Part shown: positions 23,849 to 33,100 of the stretch, piece after piece
Layout: the number at the start of each line of letters is the position of its first letter
How positions within the stretch are numbered: the first letter of the stretch is position 1
NCBI GenBank assembly: GCA_937899895.1
Contig: CALBQR010000040.1
Coordinates: 1-43,494 of the forward strand
DNA from: an uncultured Alistipes sp.
Lineage (GTDB): Bacteria > Bacteroidota > Bacteroidia > Bacteroidales > Rikenellaceae
Direction: 5' to 3'
DNA: 43,494 bases
Made by a program: the position numbers and the translations under genes
Notes under the pieces: generated by a model
Told to the model about the DNA's origin: nothing
What the model saw: only the letters and a program-made list of their open reading frames with translations
The model's database searches: none

Positions 23849-24892
23849 TTATTTGATAACTTCACGTAAGCGTTCTTCGAGCCAATCGAACATCACCGAA
23901 CGAACTTCACAACGACCTATGGCGGTGGGTAATACGATGCGTATCTGATCGGCCACAGCCTTTTTATCCTTTCGCAAGGCCGCGATCAATTTCTCAATCG
24001 GGGCAGGCGAGGTAAGCGTAAATCCAAGACGCGCAAAGGCCGCCTCAATACGCGCAGCCTCTCGTTCGGGCATAAGACCCATCGCCACCGACAAACGCGC
24101 CATCACGACACATCCGACAGCCACCGCCTCACCGTGCAACATCTTGCACGAACTCTTCTCGATTGCGTGTGCTATGGTATGGCCAAGGTTGAGTTTGCGA
24201 CGCTCGCCACTCTCGCGCTCATCGCGCTCGACAATGCCCGCCTTGATCTTCACTGCCATCAAAATCAGATCGGCCATCAACAACGGATCGCGGCGCAACT
24301 CCTCAAACGGCATCGTCTCAACCATCTCAAACAGAACACGATTACCCAACAGACCCGTCTTAATCAGCTCGGCAAGACCTGCGCGGAATTGACGGTCCGA
24401 AAGCGAACGCAGCATCTCGATATCGCACAACACAAATTCGGGTTGATTAAAGCAACCTATCATATTTTTGTAGCCGTCGAGATTGACGCCGTTCTTACCG
24501 CCCACGCTGGCATCGACCTGTCCGAGCAACGTGGTCGAAACAAAGCCGAAACGCACTCCGCGCATAAATGTCGAAGCCACGAAGCCGGTGATGTCGGTAA
24601 CGATACCGCCACCAATACCGAGCAGGAATGTCTGTCGGTCAGCATTGCGTTCGATCAATTCGCGGTGAATCTGCTCGATTGTTTGCAAGGTTTTGATCTT
24701 CTCGCCCGTACCGATTACAATATGCTCATACTGATTGATCAGACGACGATAACGACGAGCAATCGTCTTATCGGTGATAACGATGACGCGATGCCCCCAA
24801 GGCAAAAGCGGGTGCAGATCGTGTCGCCAACCGCCCATAATGATACGGCTCATCAGCCTTCCTTCGTGCGAAATTTCCAATATACGGCCCAT
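23849..24892 (-). CDS. aroB: 3-dehydroquinate synthase
   Basis: This 347-residue cytoplasmic enzyme converts DAHP to 3-dehydroquinate, the second step of the shikimate pathway, using NAD and a divalent metal. Seen signatures include LGIGGGIVTDITGFVAST (NAD-binding loop, about 91-108), TTLLGQVDASVGGKNGVN, AGLAELIKTGLLG and KLNLGHTIAHAIE (metal-binding His). The family is usually near 350-360 residues, so it is full length. It is the first gene of the leftward aroB - PIG-L - glycosylase run and is divergent from typA. Confidence 0.96.
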   Translation of the reverse strand: MGRILEISHEGRLMSRIIMGGWRHDLHPLLPWGHRVIVITDKTIARRYRRLINQYEHIVIGTGEKIKTLQTIEQIHRELIERNADRQTFLLGIGGGIVTDITGFVASTFMRGVRFGFVSTTLLGQVDASVGGKNGVNLDGYKNMIGCFNQPEFVLCDIEMLRSLSDRQFRAGLAELIKTGLLGNRVLFEMVETMPFEELRRDPLLMADLILMAVKIKAGIVERDERESGERRKLNLGHTIAHAIEKSSCKMLHGEAVAVGCVVMARLSVAMGLMPEREAARIEAAFARLGFTLTSPAPIEKLIAALRKDKKAVADQIRIVLPTAIGRCEVRSVMFDWLEERLREVIK

Positions 24893-24911
24893 AGATATCT
24901 ATATTTATATA

Positions 24912-24919
24912 CAAATGTA
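24912..24919 (-). promoter_or_regulatory. -7 element of aroB
   Basis: TACATTTG on the minus strand, 19 nt upstream of the aroB ATG. The -33 element is not clear. Confidence 0.5.
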
Positions 24920-24940
24920 ACACTTTCGCGGATATTTTTG

Positions 24941-24948
24941 TACCTTTG
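24941..24948 (+). promoter_or_regulatory. -7 element of typA
   Basis: TACCTTTG, 24 nt before the ATG at 24973. It is back to back with the aroB promoter within about 30 bp. Confidence 0.6.
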
Positions 24949-24972
24949 CGGCGTAAAAAAATTCTCGGAATT

Positions 24973-26781
24973 ATGCAAAAGTTACGCAATATCGCTATCA
25001 TCGCACACGTCGATCACGGCAAAACGACCCTCGTCGATAAGATGATCCTGGCCGGACACCTGCTGCGCGACGGTGAAAAGAAGAGTAGCGATCTGATTCT
25101 CGATAACAACGATTTGGAACGCGAACGCGGTATCACGATCCTCTCGAAGAACGTTTCGGTAATCTACAAAGATTACAAGATTAATATCATCGACACTCCG
25201 GGCCACGCCGACTTTGGCGGTGAGGTTGAGCGCGTACTGAATATGTGCGACGGTGTGCTGCTGTTAGTTGATGCCTTTGAGGGCACGATGCCGCAGACCC
25301 GCTTCGTATTGCAGAAGGCTCTCGCGCTGGGCAAGAAACCGATCGTGGTAATCAACAAGGTCGATAAGCCCAACTGCCGCCCTGAGGTGGTTAATGAGCA
25401 GGTATTCGATTTGATGTTTACACTCGACGCCTCGGAGGAACAGCTTGATTATAAGACGATTTACGGCTCGGCGAAGCAGGGTTGGATGTCGCACAAGTGG
25501 CAGGAGCCGACGGGTAGCATTGCCCCGCTGTTGGATGCAATTATCGACGAGATTCCCGAACCCGAAGTGGTCGAGGGTACTCCCCAAATGCTTGTAACCT
25601 CGCTCGAATATTCGCCCTACGTTGGCCGTATTGCCGTGGGTAAGGTTACACGTGGCGAACTGCGTGCAGGACAGAATGTTACTCTCGCAAAACGCGATGG
25701 CGAAACGATGATCAAAACCAAAATTAAGGAGTTGATGGTCTTCGAGGGTCTGGGCAAGACGAAGGTCGAGAAGGTCGGTTGCGGCGAGATTTGCGCATTG
25801 GTCGGCATTGAGGGCTTCGAGATTGGCGACACCATTTGCGACTACGAGAATCCCGAACCGCTTCCCCCGATCGCTATTGACGAGCCGACGATGTCGATGT
25901 TATTCACAATCAACAACTCGCCATTCTTCGGCAAAGATGGCAAGTATGTTACCTCGCGCCACATCAAGGAGCGTCTTGACCGCGAGTTGGAGAAGAACCT
26001 CGCACTGCGCGTTGAGCAGGGTGTAAATGCCGATAGTTTTAATGTCTATGGTCGTGGTGTGTTGCACCTCTCGGTATTGGTCGAGACGATGCGCCGCGAA
26101 GGTTACGAGCTGCAAGTTGGTCAGCCGAAGGTTATCATCAAGGAGATCGACGGCGTTAAGTGCGAACCTATCGAGGAGATGACGGTCGATTGTCCCGATG
26201 AGTGCGCAGGAACGGTTATCGAACTGACTACCAAGCGCAAAGGTACGCTCGTCAATATGGAATCGGACAACGGTCGCACCCGTTTGGAATTCACAATTCC
26301 CTCGCGTGGTATCATCGGCCTGCGCTCAAATATGCTGACCGCGACTGCCGGCGAAGCGATTATGACTCACCGTTTGAAGGACTTCGAGCCGTGGGTGGGT
26401 GAAATCGAGATGCGTACCAACGGCTCACTGATCGCCTCGGAGACGGGTACGGCCTACGCCTACTCGATCGACAAATTGCAGGATCGCGGTCGCTTCTTCA
26501 TCTCGCCGATGGAGCAGGTCTATTGCGGTCAGGTGATTGGCGAGAGCACCCGTAGCGGCGACATCACGGTCAATGTTACGAAGGCGAAGCAGCTGACCAA
26601 TATGCGAGCATCGGGATCAGACGACAAGGCTGTGATCGTTCCGCCCGTTGTATTCTCGTTGGAGGAGGCGTTGGAGTACATCAAGGAGGATGAATATGTG
26701 GAGGTTACGCCCAAGTCGATGCGTCTGCGTAAGATCCTTTTGAGTGAGGTCGATCGCAAACGTGCCGCAAAGGAGATGTAG
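24973..26781 (+). CDS. typA: Ribosome-associated GTPase TypA/BipA
   Basis: This 602-residue translational GTPase resembles EF-G, binds the ribosome and supports 50S assembly and stress or cold growth. GTPase motifs are G1 AHVDHGKTTL (residues 9-18), G2 in RERGITI, G3 DTPGHADFGGEVER and G4 NKVDK. The rest includes an EF-Tu-like beta barrel, EF-G III/V-like domains and the family-specific C-terminal region (TNMRASGSDDKAVI). I start at MQKLRNIAIIAHVD, the family-typical start; the upstream in-frame codon overlaps the promoter. An AT-rich repeat and terminator follow. Confidence 0.97.
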   Translation: MQKLRNIAIIAHVDHGKTTLVDKMILAGHLLRDGEKKSSDLILDNNDLERERGITILSKNVSVIYKDYKINIIDTPGHADFGGEVERVLNMCDGVLLLVDAFEGTMPQTRFVLQKALALGKKPIVVINKVDKPNCRPEVVNEQVFDLMFTLDASEEQLDYKTIYGSAKQGWMSHKWQEPTGSIAPLLDAIIDEIPEPEVVEGTPQMLVTSLEYSPYVGRIAVGKVTRGELRAGQNVTLAKRDGETMIKTKIKELMVFEGLGKTKVEKVGCGEICALVGIEGFEIGDTICDYENPEPLPPIAIDEPTMSMLFTINNSPFFGKDGKYVTSRHIKERLDRELEKNLALRVEQGVNADSFNVYGRGVLHLSVLVETMRREGYELQVGQPKVIIKEIDGVKCEPIEEMTVDCPDECAGTVIELTTKRKGTLVNMESDNGRTRLEFTIPSRGIIGLRSNMLTATAGEAIMTHRLKDFEPWVGEIEMRTNGSLIASETGTAYAYSIDKLQDRGRFFISPMEQVYCGQVIGESTRSGDITVNVTKAKQLTNMRASGSDDKAVIVPPVVFSLEEALEYIKEDEYVEVTPKSMRLRKILLSEVDRKRAAKEM

Positions 26782-26790
26782 GCAAGAGCG

Positions 26791-26845
26791 ATTCACAATT
26801 CACAATTCACAATTCACAATTCACGATTCAAAATTTAGAATTCAA
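26791..26845. repeat. AT-rich tandem 9-bp repeat ending in one arm of an inverted repeat
   Basis: Four copies of ATTCACAAT-type units run from 26791 to about 26825. They continue into a 21-nt arm (26825-26845) that is the reverse complement of 27333-27353 at 20 of 21 positions. The same ATTCACAAT unit recurs upstream of serS at 40713-40733. Confidence 0.8.
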
Positions 26846-26849
26846 AAAT

Positions 26850-26877
26850 AAAGCCGCACTTTCAGGTGCGGCTTTTG
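26850..26877. terminator. Terminator between typA and the DUF1232 gene
   Basis: AAGCCGCAC / GTGCGGCTT is a perfect 9-bp stem with A run before and T run after, so it works for both convergent genes. Confidence 0.85.
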
Positions 26878-26879
26878 TT

Positions 26880-27293
26880 CTATTTGTTCATAATCTCTGT
26901 CGCTTTGGCGCGAGCTTGGGCCCGAACTTCGGGGGTGATATTCTTCCAAACCACATTCACGACCCAAAACAGCGCACTGATATCGTCGGCATAACCAACC
27001 ATCGGCAGCAGGTCGGGCACAATGTCGATCGGCAGAATGAAATAACCCAAGACGCCATAGATTTTAGCCTTATCAGCTGTCGAAACCGACGGCGAACGCA
27101 TCACATAATAGAGGATCAGCAATGCCTCCAAAGCCTTACCGCCCAGACGCTTGGCCACCCTTCGCAACTTCGTAGCCAGTCGATTCTCGGAGTAGTGGTT
27201 GCCATAGCGTTCGATATTCGACGGCACCAATGCCTTCGACTGCGGCTCGAAATCCTCGCGCTCGTAGTGGTTGTTTTCGTTAATTACCTCCAT
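26880..27293 (-). CDS. YkvA family protein (DUF1232)
   Basis: This 137-residue protein has a charged N-terminal half and a hydrophobic DUF1232 core in the C-terminal half: ALLILYYVMRSPSVSTADKA, then GYFILPIDIVPDLLPMVGYADD, the family hallmark (PxDxxPD...GxxDD), and a final helical segment. It is probably a membrane-associated protein; its function is unknown. I start at the ATG at 27293 (MEVINENNHYE) rather than the upstream TTG, which overlaps the -7 element at 27315-27322. The gene is flanked by a 21-bp inverted repeat (26825-26845 and 27333-27353). Confidence 0.88.
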   Translation of the reverse strand: MEVINENNHYEREDFEPQSKALVPSNIERYGNHYSENRLATKLRRVAKRLGGKALEALLILYYVMRSPSVSTADKAKIYGVLGYFILPIDIVPDLLPMVGYADDISALFWVVNVVWKNITPEVRAQARAKATEIMNK

Positions 27294-27314
27294 CTGTTCC
27301 AATATTGTTTTTTG

Positions 27315-27322
27315 CAAATATA
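27315..27322 (-). promoter_or_regulatory. -7 element of the DUF1232 gene
   Basis: TATATTTG on the minus strand, 21 nt upstream of the chosen ATG. A TTTA at 27341-27344 (18-bp spacer) may act as -33 and lies inside the right inverted-repeat arm. Confidence 0.5.
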
Positions 27323-27332
27323 ACGAAAATTC

Positions 27333-27377
27333 TTGAATCCTAAATTTTGAATCTTGAATCTTGAATTTTGAATTTTG
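27333..27377. repeat. AT-rich 7-bp repeats and right arm of the inverted repeat
   Basis: TTGAATC/TTGAATT units repeat up to 27377. The first 21 nt (27333-27353) pair with 26825-26845 across the DUF1232 gene. Confidence 0.75.
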
Positions 27378-27385
27378 AGCCCTGA

Positions 27386-28657
27386 CTACCCTACCGTAAC
27401 CTCAACCAAGTCCTCGCGACGCAGATACTTCTCGGCCAAGCGCAGCACATCTTCGGGCGTGCAACGGCGAATAGCCTCGACCGTACGCTCAATGGCGAGG
27501 TTGTCCGTTCCGCATTGCACATTCTCGATCGTAACATCGACAATACCAAACGGGCCGTCCAAAATGCGCATCATCTCGCCCACCATTATATTCTTCACAA
27601 GGGCCAGCTCCTGCTCGCTCATAAGCTCCGTTCGCAGGCGTTCGATCTCGGTATAAATCTGATGCAGTGTATCTTCACGCGCCTCGGCAGCCACCTGTGT
27701 CGCAATGGCCAGATAGCCCGCGCGATCGAGATTTGCCAATGCCGCAAAAACGCCGTATGTATAACCACGCTCCTCGCGCAAATTACGCATCAGACGCGAG
27801 CCGAAATATCCGCCCAATGCCGTCGCAACTACCTGCATACCAACATAATCGGGATGATTGCGCGTGAATAACATTCGACCCACGCGCACTGCCGACTGCA
27901 CTGCGCCGGCATGTTCCAATCGCACGCTCGGAGTCTGCACCGCATCGGGGAAGATCAACGGCGCACGATCGCCACTCTGCGGCAACTGCATACAGATATT
28001 TTCGATCGCCTTCAACGCCTCGTTCGACAGATCGCCACTGCACACCACAAAGCAGTTGTCGGCCGTATAGTGGCGGCGATAGAAATCGACAACCTCATCG
28101 CGGCTCAATTCATCGTATGCCGACAGCGGAGCCGACACTCCGTAGGGGTGCTCCGCGCCGAACATCGCCGCCGCAAACGCCTCGCGCACACGCACATCAA
28201 CCTTTCGGCGTTCGATCTCCAAGCGTTGGCGACGTTTGATTCGATAGGAGTCAAACTCATCCTGCGGGAAGGCGGGGCGCAACAGAATCTCCTCGGCCGT
28301 TTGTAGTGTCGGCAGGAAGAATTTCGACAAGGCGCAGAAACTAACCACAACCACATCTCGATCGACCGCAATATCAAAATATGAGCCATAGAAATCGAGT
28401 TGCTCAGCAATCTGTCGCGCAGTGAAACGATCGCTACCCTCACTCAACAAATTTGCGGCTGCCGTAGCCGAGAAAAAGCGATTCTGACGCGACGATCCCG
28501 CACCGAAAACAAAGCTCAAACGCACGACTTGTTGGTCGTGATTTTCAAGCAGATAGAGTCGCACACCATTTGCCAGCGTCGTAAGGCTCGCAACGGGCAC
28601 ATCGACCCTTTCGGGAATACGGATCGCAGGGCGACGGGGAAAATTATTTCGTTTCAT
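27386..28657 (-). CDS. M16 family peptidase, probably non-catalytic subunit
   Basis: This 423-residue protein has the two-domain M16 (pitrilysin/MPP) fold, but the zinc motif HxxEH is absent: the equivalent helix reads FFSATAAANLLSEG. The C-terminal domain keeps the substrate-binding Arg/Tyr pair in LMRNLREERGYTYGV (about residues 285-300 from this start). Bacterial M16B enzymes often work as a heterodimer of a catalytic and such a partner subunit, and the catalytic one is encoded immediately upstream. I start at MKRNNFPRRPAIR (28657), which overlaps the end of the upstream gene by 14 nt, implying coupled translation. There is no signal peptide at this start, so the pair probably acts in the cytoplasm. 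Confidence 0.88.
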   Translation of the reverse strand: MKRNNFPRRPAIRIPERVDVPVASLTTLANGVRLYLLENHDQQVVRLSFVFGAGSSRQNRFFSATAAANLLSEGSDRFTARQIAEQLDFYGSYFDIAVDRDVVVVSFCALSKFFLPTLQTAEEILLRPAFPQDEFDSYRIKRRQRLEIERRKVDVRVREAFAAAMFGAEHPYGVSAPLSAYDELSRDEVVDFYRRHYTADNCFVVCSGDLSNEALKAIENICMQLPQSGDRAPLIFPDAVQTPSVRLEHAGAVQSAVRVGRMLFTRNHPDYVGMQVVATALGGYFGSRLMRNLREERGYTYGVFAALANLDRAGYLAIATQVAAEAREDTLHQIYTEIERLRTELMSEQELALVKNIMVGEMMRILDGPFGIVDVTIENVQCGTDNLAIERTVEAIRRCTPEDVLRLAEKYLRREDLVEVTVG

Positions 28658-29891
28658 TTGCAGCTCGATAAATAAGGGTTGAACTTCTCTCAGGGGTGAA
28701 GATTCGGCGGCACCCCTCCATAATCTCTTCGGCCGTAATCGATCGATAGATCGCAACCTCGCCATTGATCAACGACGGCAAGCCAAGCATCGAATAGTAG
28801 CCAAGATTCATCGCCTTGTTCATCACATTCAGCTCACCGAACAATACGCCCGCCTCAAATTTATTGCGCACCTTTTCAAGTTCGTACTCCTCAACGCGCT
28901 CATTTTGCAGGCGATGCAACTCGTCCCACAGAGCCGCCTCGGCATCTGCGACATCGACACCCGCAGCAACCTGACCCGTCATCACGAACATTCCTGCATC
29001 GACATCACCTGAAATATAAGCATTTACACTGCCAAACAGACGGCGATGGCGCACCAACGCATCATACAATCGTGCCGATTCGCCACCAGCCAACAGATCG
29101 CTGACCAGATCCAACAGATAGAAGTCGCGGCTCTGGCGGTCGCCCATCGGAAAGAGAATCGTAACCGCCGTAGCAGGCACATCGCGCTCCACCTCCAAAC
29201 GGCGCGCCTCGGTCTGCTCCGGCTCAACGGGGAGTTGATCTGGCGTAAAAGGCTCATCGGCGATACCTCCAAACCACTTCTCGGCCAACTCGAAGAATCG
29301 CTCCTCCGCCATATCACCCGAAAAACTCAAAATAGCATTCGAGGGGCGATAGTAACGGCGATAGAATCGCTCGGCCTCGTCGATAGTTGCCGCGGCAACG
29401 TGGTCGGGCGTAAGTCCGATCGTAGCCCAGCGATAGGGATGCACACGATAACGAAGTGAGCGCGCAAGCATCATCTGATCGCCATAGGGTTGGTTCAGAT
29501 ATCGCTGGTTATACTCCTCAATCACAACACGCTTCTCGGCCTCAAACTTGCGACGCGAAAGACGAAGGCCCGTCATTCGATCGCTTTCGAGCCAAAGTGC
29601 CGTCTCGACATTGGCCGTCGGGAGAGTGATATAAAAATCGGTATAATCGTTATTTGTAAATGCATTGTTTTCGCCGCAGGCCATCTGCACGGGAGCATCG
29701 AAATCGGGAATACGGCGCGTACCACGAAACATCAGATGCTCAAACAGATGGGCAAAACCCGTATGCTCTGCATCTTCGTTTCGCGCACCAACACAATAGA
29801 GCAAATTGATAGCAGCGAGCTTCGAGTTTCGATCTCGATTAGCCGCTACACGCAGACCATTTGCAAGGGTATGTAATTTGTAGTTGATCAC
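28644..29891 (-). CDS. M16 family zinc peptidase, catalytic subunit
   Basis: This protein of about 415 residues carries the inverted zinc motif HLFEH (FAHLFEHLMFRGT, about residues 39-51) followed about 75 residues later by EAEKRVVIEEYNQ, which supplies the third ligand Glu. The start is decided by context: a GTG at 29891 gives the family-typical beginning xINYKLHTLANGLRV about 25 nt after a TACTTTTG promoter element (29916-29923). The longer open frame to 30224 would cross that promoter and overlap the divergent oxidoreductase gene. With the inactive partner downstream it likely forms a heterodimeric peptidase that digests peptides. Confidence 0.9.
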   Translation of the reverse strand: MINYKLHTLANGLRVAANRDRNSKLAAINLLYCVGARNEDAEHTGFAHLFEHLMFRGTRRIPDFDAPVQMACGENNAFTNNDYTDFYITLPTANVETALWLESDRMTGLRLSRRKFEAEKRVVIEEYNQRYLNQPYGDQMMLARSLRYRVHPYRWATIGLTPDHVAAATIDEAERFYRRYYRPSNAILSFSGDMAEERFFELAEKWFGGIADEPFTPDQLPVEPEQTEARRLEVERDVPATAVTILFPMGDRQSRDFYLLDLVSDLLAGGESARLYDALVRHRRLFGSVNAYISGDVDAGMFVMTGQVAAGVDVADAEAALWDELHRLQNERVEEYELEKVRNKFEAGVLFGELNVMNKAMNLGYYSMLGLPSLINGEVAIYRSITAEEIMEGCRRIFTPERSSTLIYRAANETK

Positions 29892-29915
29892 GTTTGAAAA
29901 ATATTTTATCGGAGA

Positions 29916-29923
29916 CAAAAGTA
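29916..29923 (-). promoter_or_regulatory. -7 element of the M16 peptidase pair
   Basis: TACTTTTG on the minus strand, 24 nt before the GTG start at 29891. Confidence 0.55.
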
Positions 29924-30030
29924 ACGAATATATTCCGAATAGTCGCACACCTTGTCGAATGATATTGGATAGATTGTACCATAAGGCAGGTTTTTTATAA
30001 TATAATGTAGGATTTTCGGATATTTCTTCG

Positions 30031-30038
30031 TAAATTTG
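30031..30038 (+). promoter_or_regulatory. -7 element of the pyruvate:ferredoxin oxidoreductase gene
   Basis: TAAATTTG matches TAnnTTTG. The predicted 5' untranslated region is about 130 nt and contains GC-rich segments (about 30085-30117) that could fold. Confidence 0.5.
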
Positions 30039-30173
30039 TACGATTTTTTTGCGTCGCAAAGGTCTATCCGCGACAATCATCTGGCAGTCAGCCGAGAAGG
30101 CCGACCAGCCGGGAGATAAGAGAGTGAAAGAGAGAGAAAATAATAATAAAACGTAAACTAAAAATTTACACAG

Positions 30174-33100
30174 ATGTCTGAGAAAAAATTTATCACGTGT
30201 GATGGCAACTATGCTGCTGCCCATATCGCTTATATGTTCAGCGAGGTGGCTGCTATCTACCCTATCACACCGTCATCAACGATGGCCGAATTGGTTGATG
30301 AGTGGGCGGCATCGGGTCGCAAAAACATCTTCGGTGAGACCGTAAAGGTCGTTGAAATGCAGTCGGAGGCTGGCGCAGCAGGTGCTGTACACGGCTCGTT
30401 GCAAGCAGGTGCATTGACCAGCACATTCACAGCATCGCAGGGTCTGCTGCTGATGATTCCCAATATGTACAAAATCGCAGGCGAATTGCTCCCCGGCGTA
30501 TTCCACGTTTCGGCTCGCGCTCTGGCTGCACAGTCGTTGTCGATCTTCGGCGACCACCAAGACGTAATGGCTACCCGCCAGACAGGTTTCGCTATGTTGG
30601 CAACATCGTCGGTTCAGGAGGTTATGGATTTGGCAGGTGTGGCTCACATCGTGGCTATCAAGTCGCGCGTTCCATTCCTGCACTTCTTCGATGGTTTCCG
30701 TACTTCGCACGAGATTCAGAAGATCGAGCTCATCGACGAGGCTCGTTTGACCTCGTTGCTCGATCGTGAGGCTCTGGCCGAGTTCCGCGCTCGCGCACTC
30801 AACCCTGAGCACCCCGTAACCCGCGGTACAGCACAGAATCCCGATATCTATTTCCAGACTCGTGAGGCTTCAAACCGCTTCTACGATGCAATTCCCGATA
30901 TGGTTGCAGATACTATGAAGCAGATCTCGGAGATCACAGGTCGTGAGTACAAGCCCTTCACCTACTATGGTGCTGAGGATGCTGAGCAGGTTGTTGTAGC
31001 AATGGGTTCGGTTACCGAGACCTTGAAGAAGGTAGTTGATTACCTCAACAAGCAGGGCAAGAAGGTGGGTGTTATCACCGTTCATCTCTACCGTCCCTTC
31101 TCGGCGAAGTATATGTTCGACGTAATGCCCAAGAGCGTGAAGCGCGTTTGCGTACTCGACCGCACAAAGGAGCCGGGTGCAGCTGGTGAGCCTCTCTACC
31201 TCGATATTAAAGACGCATTCTATAACTGCCCCTCGCGCCCGATGATCATCGGTGGTCGCTACGGTCTGTCGTCGAAGGATACAACCCCCGCACAGATGTT
31301 GGCAGTTTATGAGAATCTGGCAGCAGCCGAGCCCAAGAATCAGTTCACCGTTGGTATCGTTGATGACGTAACGTTCACTTCGCTACCCGTTGGTGAGGAG
31401 ATTTCACTGGCAAAGGAGGGTACCTTCGAGGCTCTGTTCTTCGGTCTGGGTGCAGATGGTACGGTAGGTGCTAACAAGAACTCGATCAAGATTATCGGTG
31501 GCTCGACCAACAAATATTGCCAGGCATACTTCTCGTATGACTCGAAGAAGTCGGGCGGTTACACCTCGTCGCACCTGCGCTTTGGCGATAACCCGATCAC
31601 TTCGCCCTACCTGGTAACTACGCCCGATTTCGTGGCTTGCCACGTTCCGTCGTATGTCGATAAGTATGACGTATTGAAGGGCTTGAAGAGGGGCGGCTCG
31701 TTCCTTCTGAACTCGGTGCACGATGCGGCAACCACTTGCGCAACACTGCCCGATGCAATGAAGGTATATTTGGCAAAGAACAATATCAACTTCTATATCA
31801 TCAACGCAACCAAGATCGCTGCCGAGTTGGGCTTGGGCAACCGCACCAATACCATTATGCAGAGTGCATTCTTCAAGATCGCAAACGTGATTCCGTTCGA
31901 GAAGGCGGTTGAGGAGATGAAGAAGGCTATCTTGAAGTCGTACGGCAAGAAGGGCGAGGATATCGTCAATATGAACTACGCCGCAGTTGATGCCGGCGGT
32001 TCGGCCGTTGAGAAGGTTGAGGTTCCCGCCGAGTGGGCCGAGATCGAGGTTAAGACTGCAGAGGTTAAGGCTGACGCATCGCGCCCCGAATTCGTACAGA
32101 ATATCGTCGATCCGATCAACGCTTTGAAGGGCGACTTGCTGCCCGTGAGCGCGTTCCTCGGTCGCGAAGACGGCACTTGGGACAACGGTACTGCTGCTTA
32201 CGAGAAGCGCGGTATCGCAGTGAATGTTCCCGAATGGCAGGTTGATAACTGTATCCAGTGTAACCAGTGTGCATACGTCTGCCCGCACGCTGCAATCCGT
32301 CCCTTCCTCGCTACCGAGGAGGAGGCTGCCGCAGCTCCCGAAGGCACAACCTTCAAGCAGGGTCTGGGCGAGACGAAGGCTTACAAGTTCCGTATTCAGG
32401 TTAGCCCGCTCGATTGTGTGGGTTGCAACAACTGCGTTGATGTCTGCCCCGCAAAGACCAAGGCTCTGGTACTGAAACCGCTCGATAGCCAGATGAATCA
32501 GGCCGATAAGTGGGTGTATATGACCAAGAAGGTTGGATACAAGAAGGTTGTTGATACCACCAAAAATGTAAAGAATAGTCAGTTCGCACAGCCGCTGTTC
32601 GAGTTCTCTGGCGCGTGTGCAGGTTGCGGTGAGACTCCCTATATCAAGACAATCACCCAGCTCTTTGGCGACAAGATGATGGTTGCTAACGCTACGGGTT
32701 GTACCTCGATCTATTCGGGTTCGGCTCCCTCGACCCCCTACTGCACCAACGAAAAGGGCCACGGTCCCGCTTGGGCAAACTCGTTGTTCGAGGACAATGC
32801 CGAGTTCGGTTTGGGTATGCACGTAGGCGCTGAGAAGTTGCGCGACAAGGTTGAGGCTAAGATGCGCGAGATGATGGCCGAGTGCGACTGCTGCTCGGAG
32901 GAGTTGAAGGCTACGATGCAGGAGTGGATCGACTCGCGTTATTCGACCGCAAAGAGTGCCGAGGCAAGCGAGAAACTCGTTCCGATGTTGGAGGCTTGCG
33001 GCTGCGAGGGTTGCAAGGAGCTGCTCTCGATGAAGGACTACTTGAAGAAGAAGTCGCAATGGATCATCGGTGGCGACGGTTGGGGCTACGACATCGGTTT

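Noticed and set aside
26791..26829. CRISPR array
   Set aside because: The repeats are 9-bp AT-rich units without unique spacers, and no cas gene is present in the window.
29892..30224. N-terminal extension of the M16 peptidase frame
   Set aside because: It crosses the promoter element at 29916-29923 and overlaps the divergent oxidoreductase gene; the family-like sequence starts at 29891.
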